Of a DNA stretch of 64,000 nucleotides, positions 44,440-55,684 are shown one piece after another. How positions within the stretch are numbered: position 1 is the stretch's first letter; the number at the start of each line of letters is the position of its first letter. Below the pieces are notes generated by a model. It had not been told where the DNA came from and made no database searches. It saw nothing but the letters and a program-made list of their open reading frames with translations. This DNA is from Aldrovandia affinis (taxonomy: Eukaryota > Chordata > Actinopteri > Notacanthiformes > Halosauridae), in NCBI GenBank assembly GCA_029706075.1, contig JAINUG010000026.1, positions 6,404,674 through 6,468,673 on the forward strand. Reading direction: 5' to 3'. Position numbers and translations under genes: made by a program.

Positions 44440-44875
44440 TTTGTAATACCCAGCAACAGCACTTGCAAACTTATTTATTTTATTACTTAATCTTGGTACG
44501 ATTCATAATTTTGTTATTTGTCATGCTGAAAGGTGAACCTCCTTCCCAATTTCAACTTTCTTGCAGCACGTATTCTTCAATAATTTTTCTGTATTTTGTC
44601 CCACTCCCTGCTGACGAGAAACACCCCATGACAGAATGCTGCCACCACCATGCTTTACAGTAGGGATAGTGTTCTTTGGATGATGTGCTGTTGATGATGT
44701 GGTTTTCGCCAAATGTAACCTTTTGCATTTAGGCCAAAAAATGAAATCTTGGTTTTATCTGACTACAACACTTTTTGTCACATGGCTTCAGAATCTTCAG
44801 AGTGTTTTTTACATACCTCAAACGGGACTGAATGTGGGCTTCCTTCTAAATAAAGTTCAAATTTGCCCACACCCT
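44440..44875 (-). pseudogene. Tc1-like transposase fragment, minus strand
   Basis: The minus frame 44712-44521 has NTIPTVKHGGGSILSWG, the segment before the second catalytic Asp of Tc1 transposases. The stretch to 44875 encodes the broken region upstream of it (LNAK-like and first-Asp side). The downstream NPIE region is missing. The copy is truncated at both ends, with no termini found. Confidence 0.8.
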
Positions 44876-45299
44876 GCATAAACAAGGATCAACGCTACTT
44901 CACCACTAGAACTTCTCATTTGTAAGGTCAGGATTCCAGATTCAAACGGACTCTGAGTTCATCTGGGCATCTGTCGAGTTATGGAATTTGAAAAAGAAAA
45001 AGAAAGCTTGTGTGGCAGCTTGCTAAAGCAGCAGAACAGGAGTTTGCTTCGATCAAAAGATTGCAATAACGTGGAATTGTTTTATAATGTACCCAGAAAT
45101 ATGTATATTGCTAGTTAGCCAGCCAGCTTCTATAACATCCGGGTTCAATTTTGTGATATTTATAGCTTGAAATCATAGCATAGAGATATAACAAGTTTGG
45201 AGTAGTGCTAGCTGGCTTGCTAGGGAACTTTTATAGCAGTCATGCATGTACTTTTTATTACATAGATTGCTAACGTGTCTGGCTAGTATCTTATTTTTT
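44876..45299. other. Unassigned spacer
   Basis: AT-rich, with AGCTAGC-type palindromic runs near 45110-45240. No gene was seen. Confidence 0.3.
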
Positions 45300-45665
45300 T
45301 AATTTTTTATTTGTTTCAGATTTTTTCCGTTTTTCTCCCAATTTAGTGGCCAATTATACCCTCTATTTATTTTTATTTGCCCTCCCCACACAAACTCGCC
45401 GCCCATCTAAGCTAATTCTCTGAGAGCGGCGAACTCCCCTTCCTTTGAGATGGAATTCACCCACCCACTTTCTGGAGACACACAGACGCGTTTGTCAGAG
45501 AGTTCATGACGGCTCACCCTCCCTCCTCCCCCTGGGGCGGACAGCCAAACGCCACCCCCGATCGGGACTCCCCACTAGGGTCAGTCTGGTACAGTTAGGT
45601 TTCGAACCGCAACCATGATAGGCAGCTCACACTCGTAAAGGACCAGCCAATATGGCGTTACACCG
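45300..45665 (-). mobile_element. tRNA-derived SINE with an AATTGGGAGAAAAA tail
   Basis: On the minus strand the head lies at the right, with a B-box-like GGTTCGAAACC (about 45597-45607) and a weaker A box 40-50 bp before it. The body is GC-rich (GGGGGTGGCGTTTGGC) and the tail reads ACTAAATTGGGAGAAAAACGG then A/T-rich sequence. It resembles a common teleost tRNA-SINE family whose tails contain CCAAATTGGGGAGAAA. The segments at 57415 and 61575 share the tail motif. Confidence 0.65.
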
Positions 45666-46604
45666 ATACGCTAATTCTAAAAATGTAATAAGAAAAAAAC
45701 ATTTGATTGACTAATCACTTAATATGCACACACACACACAAAACAAATCTATCAACATAGCTAGCAATGCAAGTAAGCGAGTTAACCAGCTAGGTATCAA
45801 GAAGTAACACATTTTGACACAATCACTCCATTGAATGGAGCACTTTTTAGTCACCCCATTCATATGGTCCTAACACAGGACACAGTGTTCTGAGACCTTT
45901 CAGTGGTGATTCTAACCCATTCGTCAATGAGTCGTTGTGGGAGTTAGTGTCAAAATTGCGCTTGAAATAGGTGAGTGCACTATTTTTGTCTATTAAAAAT
46001 CGTAATACCAAACGGTGATGTAAGTTACTTCTAACACGTTTTCTGTTCTTTTATGCTTTACTCAAAAAACGAATTCCATCCAAAAGTAGAAGCAATTTTT
46101 TTGGTGATGCCTTTCAGTGGTGTAACTTACATCGGCACTGAAACTTTTTCACATTCTTTTAAGCCAGATTGGTTTAATAGGTGGAAGTGGTTGCATTATG
46201 TCAAAGAAACCGACCATGTTCGTTCAATGTCTGTGTAAAAGCAGTGGAGAAAAAAGTTGATAGCACTACTATCAACTTGTTCTAGCTCCTCAGCTACGAT
46301 ATGTTGCCTGTCTGGATTTTTTTTTACCATTGCTGCCATCTACTGTGCAAGTAATAAACGCTTTAATCTCTTCCTGAACCTGGGCAAATGAGGAACTATA
46401 TTTCTTAGTGGATTTACACATGCCAAAATATGATAATTTTTATTTGATAATGGTTTGAATTTTTAATACTTTTGCATTTTCATATTTTTTTGTGGCAGCG
46501 AGCTGTGTTTATAAGCGGAATAAAGCACTCCAAGCCGTGCGTTCTCAAGATATACATGCACTACTGGGATGGAAACAGCACTTGGCTTTCAGCCCAAAAA
46601 AAAA
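45666..46604. other. Unassigned stretch
   Basis: A short (CA)n run lies near 45728. No gene or paired termini were seen. Confidence 0.3.
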
Positions 46605-46980
46605 GTAAAGTCACTTAATAGGATATTGGGCCACTATATGTGGCCAGAATGGTCTGTAATTAGTCTGGAATTCTGCAGGAGGAATATGACACCACTCTTC
46701 CACGCTCTCAGTAAATCAACTCATGCTTAGTTGATGGAAGTGGAAAACGCTGTCTCAGCATGGTTCCAGAATATCCCATAAATGTTCGATCAGGTTCTAA
46801 TCTGGTGACTGAGAAGGCAACAACATAAGGATAACAGCAGTGTCGTGACCACTCATGCTTTATAGATGGGTAATCTGGGAAATACACCCCTCTTAACATC
46901 GGGTGAAAATTATCCCTCAGTAACATTAAATGGCCGATATCAACTTTTGCCCTTTTAAGGTATGAGTGCACTGATTCAGG
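46605..46980 (-). pseudogene. Tc1-like transposase C-terminal fragment, minus strand
   Basis: Minus-strand frames, with stops, read LIEHLWDILE followed by VEEWCHIPPAEFQ. These correspond to the NPIEHLWDIL catalytic-Glu block and the C-terminal tail of Tc1 transposases. The family is the same as the split element at 24190-25330. No other domain remains, and it abuts a different Tc1 fragment of opposite orientation at 46985. Confidence 0.7.
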
Positions 46981-46984
46981 ATAT

Positions 46985-47340
46985 GAGTATCAAACCATCA
47001 GAACCCTTCACTGTTGGAAAACCTTTGTGATTCTGTATGGAGGAATGGTCAAAGATGCCCCCCAATATGTTCACCAATCTCATAAAACACTACAGAAGAT
47101 GATGTGTTAATGCAGATTTATTTTTGTTGGATTTTATGTAAAATAATTATTAGGGGTGTGAATAATTGTGACATATTTTTGGAAAAAAAGATTACTTGTT
47201 AAACAAGATATTTTTCTCTGAGCAAATGAATTAGTATAAAATAATATAGTTTTCTGATTTTAGGGGCATACGAGATAGCTCATTCCCTGTATTGTGTATC
47301 TTGTACACTTTTTTGCTCATTTTATTTAGGGTGTGTTATA
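46985..47340 (+). mobile_element. 3' end of a Tc1-like element, plus strand
   Basis: The sequence GTATGGAGGAATGGTCAAAG encodes the VWRNGQ-like C-terminal tail. It is followed by AGGGGTGTGAATAATTGTGA, TTTTTGGAAAAAAAGATTAC and ATCTTGTACACTTTTTTGC, the order of the 3' non-coding end of a teleost Tc1-like family. The 37120-37690 fragment carries the preceding part of the same family. No 5' half is present. Confidence 0.65.
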
Positions 47341-47884
47341 TACAGTATATGAAACTCAGTATAGTGTATGTGGTAGAACAAGCAGTACTACGAATACAAG
47401 TAGAATGCAGCAATTCACAATAGAATAAATAAATAAATAAATAATAATAATAAAACCTCTGGGTCCATTTACTTGCTGTTTAATCTCAAATAACCCCCTG
47501 TAGGAATGTGATAAGGGTGTTAAGCAAGTGCAGTATTACAGTAATGCACATTGAAAATTGAAAATCACATATTCACATGAAAAGTTAAGCATTTACATAC
47601 AAATGCAGAGGTCTGACTGGCCTTGTCACATGAAAATGGAAACTCCACTACTGGTTGGACTTGACAATTATTATTTGCAAACATCACCTCTATTTTCTGA
47701 AAGCAGGAGTACATTTTCCACTTTTTAGAGGCATTTAATAACCAAGTAGGATTACCGTGTAACCTATTTGTGCTTGGTATCTTCCAAAGGGGCTTTAAAT
47801 GACAAATATTTTGATAATAATATAATTTCGCTTAGCCTTGCTTTCGATAACCTAAAGTTACTTTTTAAGAGAGAGACACATTTT
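47341..47884. other. Unassigned spacer
   Basis: Simple (AAAT)n/(AAT)n sequence lies at about 47424-47455. No gene was seen. Confidence 0.3.
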
Positions 47885-48088
47885 GGTGGTATCATTTTCT
47901 ACTATGTCATGTATTTTGTATGCCTATGATTTAGTATTTGTTAAGGTAGTTGAACCTTTTGACGAAGGTGGTTCCTTAAATAAGTATTCAGTGCTGAACC
48001 TTAAACAAGGGCATTTTACTGTTAAGGCTACGTAATGATAATGTCTGTGGGAAATATATATTTTTATTAAGTTCTCACTTGCCCAACA
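47885..48088 (+). mobile_element. 3' fragment of the TGTTGG-type LTR, copy 3
   Basis: It matches the LTRs at 42421 and 57688 in order: TGGTATCATTTTCT, GATTTAGTATTTGTTAAGGT, AGTATTCAGTGCTGAACCTT, CAAGGGCATTTTACTGTTAA and GGCTACG. It ends in CCAACA at 48088, as expected for this LTR. The 5' half and the polyadenylation region are deleted. Confidence 0.7.
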
Positions 48089-48124
48089 ATATAGTAGCCT
48101 TTTCTTTAAAAGGCTACTATATTG
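48087..48124. repeat. Perfect 17-bp hairpin with a 4-nt loop
   Basis: The left arm CAATATAGTAGCCTTTT (48087-48103), loop CTTT and right arm AAAAGGCTACTATATTG (48108-48124) are perfectly complementary. It begins exactly at the last two bases of the LTR fragment. Confidence 0.9.
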
Positions 48125-48569
48125 GGGGCACAGCTATAGTCTTTTGTATTTAATTATGGCTTTTGTCAAATTATAGTTTGAGACAAGGTTAGATGTCTCA
48201 AAGTAAGTGTTTATTTTTCTGCCTTATGAATAGAGCTATCAAGCATTGATTGTGTAATATTCATTATTGATTGATATCTAAGTGCAATGGGCCTATATAT
48301 CCTCCTGCTCAATAGTCTTTGCATATATTATGTGTGAAAGGTGGTGATACCGTGCTACATCAGTGGCTTCATTATATTAAATCTTACACTGTATCTCATT
48401 TTAATCAAGTGGGAGCTTACACCTGAATAGGAAATCATATAAAAACTGCCAGGGTTTAAGGGCCGGTTATGTAGTTCTGATATTTTAAATGTGGTGAACT
48501 TTATTCCGATTTGCAACATCATACTATAGGCTACTTCCCCTCAACAGAGTCTGTCTCATTTTAAAGTAA
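48125..48569. other. Unassigned spacer
   Basis: No gene or classified repeat was found. Confidence 0.3.
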
Positions 48570-48900
48570 TATTTGATGAGGAGAACAGGCCAATCGGCCT
48601 ATCTAGGCTTATCACTGGCCTATGGTCTAGAACAGGGATCAAAAACTCCTGGAGGGCCGCAGTGTCTGCTGGTTTTCAGTGTTTCAACACTAAATTTGTC
48701 AAACTAAGTAATTGGCTAAAAAGTCCAAACACCTTGTTTGAAATCCATGGTTTAGAGAGTGTCGAACACTAGACTTGAACACAGCAAGGGTCTCTGCTTC
48801 TACTACATGACCTGGCAAGCTGTTCCACACATTGACATCTCTGATATCAGTGCAATATTTACCAGAACTAATTTACACCTAAGGTTTTTGTTCTCTTTTG
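48570..48900 (-). mobile_element. LINE 3'-region-like repeat
   Basis: GAACAGGCCAATCGGCCTAT (48581) is the reverse complement of the GGCCGAATGGCCTGTTC motif of some teleost non-LTR 3' ends. Beyond it, CTCCTGGAGGGCCGCAGTG and GGGTCTCTGCTTCTACTACA (about 48650-48815) are blocks I have met in dispersed teleost repeats. No RT frame is present and the limits are approximate. Confidence 0.35.
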
Positions 48901-50283
48901 TAAACTATGCTATACAACTTATATTTTCCCATCCTGAAAATGATATGTTCTCTTAGCCCCAGTGAAACACAGCCTCCACCACCCCTTGCCCCCTGCAAAT
49001 GCTCAAACACTGACGTGTAAAGACTCCAGAGGGGACGCCTTCGGGGGGTTGGGGGTGGTGGTAAGGCTAATTGGGTTCAACTTTTTCCTCTTTGGATCTC
49101 TGTCATTTATGTCCCTGTTATCATCTCTGCCTGTCCCCAAATCCTCATATCAAATCAGTATTGGCATCACATATTCCCCCCACCCAAAAAATGTCTAAAT
49201 CTCCCCTTTCAGAGGACAGCTGGAGAACTAATTTAAAAGCATACAGTTCAAGAGTCTCTCCTGAGTCTCTACTGTAAAATCCAATACAGATAAATACAAA
49301 TATTGCCCTTGTGAGAGATACTAAATGAGAGATATGAAAACTACTAAAGTAATGTGGTGTAAAAATAAAGATGTGACAATCAACCTTGCAGTACTCTCCA
49401 GAAGGAGTCAATTTTCAGAGGCTTCCTACTGGACTGGAAACAGATGACAAGTCAAGATTATCTATAATGCCATGCAAATTCAATGGTCATCTCCTGAGTT
49501 TCTTTCATTCACAATGTAGAAAATTAATGCTGAATGATGGTCATGTTAAGTTTAGTTGGTATTAGCCACCATAGCCGTAGTTCTCAGCACACAGTAATAC
49601 ATACTGTATGTCTAATTGGTCAGTCTGGTTTTTCTGCTATGTCAGAACAACCCACATTCCAATGTAATGTTCATATAATAAAATGTTAACTTTACTCTAT
49701 TGCCTGGCTGCTTATCATTCAACACACAGTATTTCCTTATTCTAAGAGCTTCCAGTTTCCAGGACTATCTGTTTTGCTATGTTATGCTAGCAGGACATTC
49801 TGTCTTCAACCATGCTACTCCATGAATATTCAAGCTACAATAATTCACAATAGCAAATCAGCACAATGTGAAATTCAATGGCAGAGAAAGAACTTTCAAC
49901 ATTAAGAACACAGAGCTGACAGATCTGCTTGGTCCAAACAATGTGTGCTAATAGCTTACTGGTAATAGGCCTGACATTTGCCTGGGTTATCTTGAAAGCC
50001 CAAAACCAGGGTCTGAAGTCTGGGCTCACAGTGATCATTGGAGATCCTGTGATACTTGTTGTAAAACAGTAAGTCTTAATCTGTTTCCAGGCCAAAGACC
50101 CTATATAGCTGTTATCAGTCTGGCCACCTCATCCTACACCAGTTCAACTGGCTAAATAAATATCTCCCTCTCCACTAGGTGAGTTTTCCAGTGATTACCC
50201 AGGTGGGGGGCTAAATATTAGCAGTGCATGTGGGGAGTTGATAACGTAATTGTACATTTTCAATGCATTGAAGTGTTTGCATT
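48901..50283. other. Unassigned stretch
   Basis: No gene was supported and no paired termini were seen. Confidence 0.3.
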
Positions 50284-50284
50284 T

Positions 50285-50874
50285 TTATCTTGAGTCACAC
50301 AATATGCAAAACTGACATTTGTCCTTGCTGATTTGCTCAAGCTCTGCCAGGTTGGATGGGGAACATCTGTGAATTGCAATCTTCAAGTCTCTCCATGGAT
50401 ACTCAATGGGATTCAAGCGTAGGCTTTGGCTAGGACACTCAATCACATGGGTGATGAGCTGTGTTTGGTTTGAGCTAGGCATAGTGGTTTGCATTTAGGC
50501 CAAACAGTTACATTTTTGTTTCACCAGACCAGATAATATTTTGCCACACTGAGTGTTTGCCACTTGCCTTCTTGCAAACTCCAGGCATGCTGCCATGGTG
50601 TCCTTTCACAGGAGAGGCTTCTTTCTGGCCACTCTCCTGTAGAGGCCACTTCTATGGAGTGCTGCAGAGATTGTTGTCTTCTGAAGAGGTTCTCCCATCT
50701 GATCCATGGAGGTTTGCAGTTCTGCCAGTTGTTCAGTTTTGGAGGGTGGCCTGCTCGAGATAGTGTCTAGGTGGTTCCATATTCTTTCCATTTCTTAATG
50801 ATTGAAGTCACAATTCTCTCACAGAGTTCAAAAGACAGCTTCTTAGTCTTGTGGTTGAGTTTCTGCTCTGACAT
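50285..50874 (-). pseudogene. Tc1-like transposase pseudogene
   Basis: The start codon is at 50874 (MSEQKLNHK). A KKWKEYGTT-like helix-turn-helix linker follows, then PPKLN, and in a shifted frame MGEPLQKTTISAALHRSG followed by LYRRVARKKPLL, the second DNA-binding part. A deletion then joins the region after the first catalytic Asp to the last one: the final frame (50494-50285) reads ECPSQSLRLNPIEYPWRDLK, containing the third catalytic Glu. The second Asp block is gone and the C-terminus is truncated. Frameshifts and stops are numerous. Confidence 0.88.
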
Positions 50875-51163
50875 ACACATCTTCTTCTTCTTTGTCTCCT
50901 TTTTAATGGCAGATTAAATGCGTGTAGGCACATTACTGCCCCCACAGGTCCGGAAGATCCTCAGGACTATAAAGTCAAAAGGAAAGGAAAAAAAACACAC
51001 GTCTTACACCCTGGCATGCAGACCAGTGGCATAAAGGAGGTTCAGGACACCTTGATACACTTTGGACATATTCTCACATGGTCCCAGCAATGATTTAATA
51101 GAGAAGGACGTCACGCCGACTCACGCCAAATATTTATACATGTCCCTGTGTTCCCTTGAATAA

Positions 51164-54100
51164 TTAACACAGTCTAATTAGCACATGTTTAACTGTTTCT
51201 GGTACTTTGCACATACCACATAGTCCATCCTCGTGCTTACGCACTACAAACAGCCCAGCCCTCAGACCACAATGCCCAAACCTCAGCTTTGCTAATAATA
51301 CCCCCTCTCGCCTGCTCCCGAATGTAGGGCCTCCCTTCCCCATCCTACTCTGAATAGAATATAAATGTCTACCCTTTTTGTCTGCATCCCACTCCTTGAA
51401 GGCTTCACCTGCTCCACCCACTCCAAAGCCCACAAAATAGCCATGAGCTCTGCAGTAAATATAGATATGCCATTGGGTAAACGTACCCCCTGTCCCATGG
51501 CCAACTGCGGAATATGAAATGTGAATCCGACCCTTCCACTCTCCGGAGCCCGAGACCCGTCTGTATACACCTGGAGGGAAGAACCCCACACCTGCCTCAG
51601 ATGGGAGTCAGCTACTACATGTGGTGCCAGCTCAGAATTTCCTGCCCTCACTAACTCCATAATTCTGAAATCCACCTCCACTTCGGGTAGAAGCCACCGT
51701 GGTACAGGAGGTCAGAACAATTCAGCCCCAATCTCCACATCAGCTAACCCCACATCCCCTGCCAACCCTAAAGCATGGATCAGAAATACACCACTCTGCA
51801 TCTTCATGGAAGACCGTTCACCATAGTCAGCCAAAATCCCAGAGGACGGTCCCGGTCAGCCAAAATCCCAATCAGTCATGGCCCTTCAGCCTAGCCCAGT
51901 ATCTAAGACCCAGCTTTAGCCTACGGAGGTGAAGAGGAACCTCCCCCACCAACAGTGCCACGATAGGCGTCGTCCTAAAAACCCCACAGCACAATCGTAA
52001 TGCGGCAGCCTGCACAATATCCAGCCTCCTCAAGGGGGACACAGCCGCCGACCCATAGGCCTGATACCCATAGTCCATAACTAAGTGGATCATGGCCCGA
52101 TAAATGAAATATAATATAATAATATAATATATGTCATTTAGCAGATGCTTTTATCCAGTAGTGACAGCAGTGAATGCATACATTTTTCAGTATATGTGGT
52201 CCCAGTGGGAATTGAACCCACAACCTAAGCATTGTCAATGCCAAGCTCTACCTACTGAGCCACACAGAACAATTAGATGCACACTAATGCACCCCTCTCA
52301 GCACCCTAATGACTCCCAGCCAAGCACCGCATGAGATTCATAATTTTAAAACACCTGGCCACCATCTTATCAATATGAGTCCTCCAAGTCAGTCTCTCAT
52401 CAAACCACATGCCTAAAACACAATATACCTGCACCCTCTCCAACGGCAATCCATACAGGGACAGACCTACAGGCCCCAACTTCCGCCTCCTACAAAAAAC
52501 AACAAATTTATTTTTTGCCGCCGAAATCCTGAGGCCCCACAACGGTGACCACTGCTCCATAACACCCAGGGCACGGTGCAGTTGCCTCACCACGTACCTC
52601 ACGTTCTTCCCCCTCTTCCACAGAGCACCATCATCTGCATATAATGAGAACCCAAAACCCAAGCCCATTTCCTCAAATAAATTATTGATCATGACATGAA
52701 ATAATACTGGGCTTATCACACTTCCCTGAGGAATGCTACAATCTATCCTCACCTGAATTGTACGTTTTAACAAAAAAACAATCCAATTAAACATTCTGCC
52801 CCGAAGGCTAAGCCCCTACAACTTGTGTAACAAGCCCTCCCTCCAAAGGGTGTCATATGCCTTCTCAATATCAAGGAAAATAGTCATGAGAATCTCCTTG
52901 TTCTCCACAGCTGAGTGAATGTTAGCATCAAGCGCCAGCACATTGCCCCTCCTAAAGCCACTCTGGTAATTAGCTAAATACGAGCGAGTCTCCAATAAAT
53001 TAACAAATTGATCAGTCACCATCCTCTCCATGAGTTTGCACAGTACTGACGTTAATGCAATCGGCCTATACGAGGACAGTGAGGATGTCTCCTTCCCAGG
53101 CTTCAGTATTGGAACCACTACAGCATGCCTCCAGACCCTCGGCAGCTCCCCTGTCTCCCACACTCTGTTGAACAGACTCAGCAGCTCATCAAACAAGACC
53201 TCGTCAAAATGCCTAAAAAACTCGTAACACATTCTATCCCCCCCAGGAACCGTATTGCTCCCAGCCACAATAGCTTCCTGAAGCTCCAACATAATAAAGT
53301 AAATATTAACAGGGTCACTGTTGTCCTCATCCCTCACAAAACCCCCCAATTAACTGTCCCAGGTTCCACTCCCACACTATGCACCTGACTAAACACCTCC
53401 GTTAACAGATTTGCTTTACCACAACCATCACAGGCCACCACCGATCCAGAAACCAAAACCGGAACAGACAGCCTCTTATACCACCCTGACATACGTTTTA
53501 CCACAGCCCGCACATCAGTGAGGGAAGTGTCCCGCCCAATCAACTCACAATACTCCCTCCAGCAGTCACGCTTAGCAGCCTTAATCGTCCTCCTAGCTAG
53601 AGCCTTCAGTCGTTTATAGTTCAATACATTTGCCTCCATCGGAAACTGTCTAAGAACCTGGTAAACCCTATTTCTATCCCTGACTGCCTTGTCACAATCC
53701 TTATTCCACCACCGATCCACCTTCCTTGGCGCCACAGGTCCCTTCCTGGGAATGGCTTGGGACGCCGCAGCAGAAACCATTGCGGACAGCGTGTCATTCC
53801 ATGCATCCACCGACTCATCATTAACATGAGCCAATCCCTCATGACACACCGCAACAAATTCATCCCAGTTGACCCTTCCAAAATTAAAGGGTTCCACTGC
53901 CACCCTCTGACAGAAGAACTCTGCCCCACCTACTCAAGACCGGAAAATGGTCACTCCCATTGATATTGAACCCAAGCATGTCCCACTCCTCCGTACAAGC
54001 CAGCACACCAGAAGCTAACATCAGATACAAACACGACTACACATTTTTCCCCACCTGAAACCTAGTAGCCCTCCCATTGTTCAAACAGACAAGCCCATAT

Positions 54101-54565
54101 TGATCCATAAACTCCTCCACAACCCTTCCATTCCCATCTAAAACCTTGCTTCCCCTCATAGGATTGGGTGCATTAAAATCCCCAGCCCAGACCATTGGTA
54201 ACCCCACTTACCACACCTGCCAAACCTTCAATAGTCAAAGGAATACAGGGATTATACAAATCCACAAGAGAAAACCTACCCTCACTGGACCATATATCCA
54301 CAGCCACAGCCTCAAACTCACCAGACAATGGGATAACCCTATGCTGTATACCCTCCGTGATAAAAATAGCACATCCCCCACCTCTACCATGAGGCCTGTC
54401 CTGCCAAACCACTACATAACCTTGAATAACAAAATCCAGGCAAGGCTTCAACCACATTTCCTGAACACAAGTAATATCTGGAGAAATATCCACCACAAAC
54501 TTTTTAAGCTCATGACCATTACTGATCAGGCTCCTTGCATTCCACTGTAAAAGATAGAAGGTCAT
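51164..54565 (-). pseudogene. LINE ORF2: endonuclease, reverse transcriptase, RNase H
   Basis: Order on the minus strand: APE endonuclease (54565-about 53930; LLQWNARSL-like start, VQEMWLKP, then after a frameshift GDFNAPNP and NGSDHFPV); linker (53903-53334); RT fingers (53349-52816; RPIALTSVLCKLMERMV, GFRRGN, FLDIEKAYD); RT palm (52794-52306; IPQGSVISP and the YADD catalytic motif); a nested SINE; RT thumb (52093-51872; YGSAAVSPLRRLDIVQ); RNase H (51681-51292; VYTDGS, FTAELMAILWAL); and a C-terminal CGMC...H...C motif ending at 51164. The endonuclease nicks the target and RT copies the RNA onto it. YADD and the RNase H Asp/Glu are present, but stops, frameshifts and the SINE break the frame. 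Confidence 0.9.
52110..52275 (-). mobile_element. tRNA-derived SINE nested in the LINE
   Basis: The block matches the SINE at 20755-20903: GTCATTTAGCAGATGCTTTT, GTGAATGCATACATTTTT, GGAATTGAACCCACAACC (B box on the minus strand) and CTACTGAGCCACA (A box). Its AT-rich tail faces left. It interrupts ORF2 between RT palm and thumb: the frame before it ends in LMRCLAGSH and the frame after it resumes IYRAMIHLVMDYG. Target duplication is weak (TAAATG against TAGATG). Confidence 0.88.
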
Positions 54566-55150
54566 ATTGATGAACTAGGCCATGCCGCTTCAAAACACAA
54601 AATAAAAGAATGGGATCAACATCCACATCTAAAAACTTTATGGCAGAGTGGGTCACCAATTGGATGACATCCGATTGCTTGACAATCTCCTTAGCACGAT
54701 GCAAGACATCCACCACAAATGCCAGAAAATCCAGTTTCTTCATCAACAATGAGTCAGTAGGGACCCATTTCGGAAGCTACGGAAGTAAACCACCTCCGAT
54801 ACACTAGCATCACCAATGTTCTTCCATAAGTCATCAATAGATACACTAATCGGCACCCCATGAATGACTCCCTTCACGGCAGCATTCCCTCTAGACACAT
54901 AAAATTCAACAGATCAAACCCCAAGATGCATCAGTTTCAAACCTTTTCTCGCTGCGCAACTGATCGACCTGAAGTGAGCCACTTGCTAGTGCCTTTGCAT
55001 GCGCTAATTGTCCAACAGCGGGCTTCAAAGCCTCAGTCAGCCAAAAAAGATTTATCTTCCCCGGACCCTCACCCTTCTTAGTGAACTGAACATTCACCAC
55101 AAATCCCTCGCCCGTAACCTTCACACTCTTCCTAACCCTCCCCTCAACAC
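54519..55150 (-). pseudogene. LINE ORF1 (nucleic-acid-binding protein) pseudogene
   Basis: Minus-strand pieces read GEGFVVNVQFTKKGEGPGKIN (near 55110), then after a frameshift EFYVSRGNAAVKGVIHGVPI and SIDDLWKNIGDASVSEVVYF (54890-54770), then the frame 54749-54519 with DVIQLVTHSAIKFLDVDV. The KGVIxGVP segment marks the RRM-like domain of I/Nimb ORF1 proteins, which bind the element RNA. Zinc knuckles are not visible. The start codon is uncertain, and stops and frame changes separate all three pieces. It overlaps or abuts ORF2 near 54565. Confidence 0.65.
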
Positions 55151-55684
55151 TACTCTCACTAGTTTGTCATTTATTTTTTATGACTTTCGTCTAACCTCCA
55201 CCCTCACCTACCTCTTCTTCCACCTCACTGCTCTCCCTCGATCCTGGCATTGCTGATCTACCTCAGCCGGGCCATAGCAGTCAGACCTACAAACCACTTC
55301 CTTCCTCAAACGGAGCTAGAATTTGCAAGACAGCACCTACGCCTCTGACATACACTGTCAACTGTGGGACCTTATATAGACAGGTGTATTTCCTCTGAAA
55401 TCATGTCACCTAATTGAACAGACAACAGGTGGACTCCATTCAGGTTATGTCATTAGGAAATTGGACGCAGATGTGTGAGGGGGGTGAATAGTTATCAAAT
55501 AAATACATTTCAGTTTTTATTTTAAATTAAATGTTAAATTAATCACAGATTTCTCATTCCACTATGATATAATTTTGGTAGATCAGTGACAAAAACGTGC
55601 ATATAAATACATTTCAATTTAAGTTTGCAGCATATCAAAATCAGAAAAATTTGAAGGGGATGAATACTTTCTGAAGGAACTGTA

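Larger units (their letters stand above)
50879..55342 (-). mobile_element. I/Nimb-type LINE (non-LTR retrotransposon), near full length
   Basis: Direct repeats CTCTGACATACAC at 50866-50878 and 55343-55355 (13 bp, exact) bound the element. On the minus strand it runs 5' leader, ORF1, ORF2 (endonuclease, reverse transcriptase, RNase H, cysteine motif), 3' UTR and a (GAA)n tail at 50881-50891. APE-type endonuclease plus RNase H and the GAA tail point to the I superfamily, Nimb-like in fish. The length of 4.46 kb includes a nested SINE (52110-52275). All frames are damaged, so it cannot transpose. Confidence 0.88.
50284..55684 (-). mobile_element. Tc1-like element split by a LINE
   Basis: The right piece (55356-55684) carries the 5' terminal region, ending ...ATACTTTCTGAAGGAACTGTA at a TA. 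The left piece (50284-50878) carries the transposase start and C-terminal pieces. Joining ...CTCTGACATACAC at 50878 to TGTCAACTGTGGGACC at 55356 restores the normal order of a teleost Tc1 element (start codon side next to the TGTCAACTGTGGG leader). The 3' terminus is missing at the left edge. The LINE inside (50879-55342) is bounded by 13-bp direct repeats. Confidence 0.85.
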
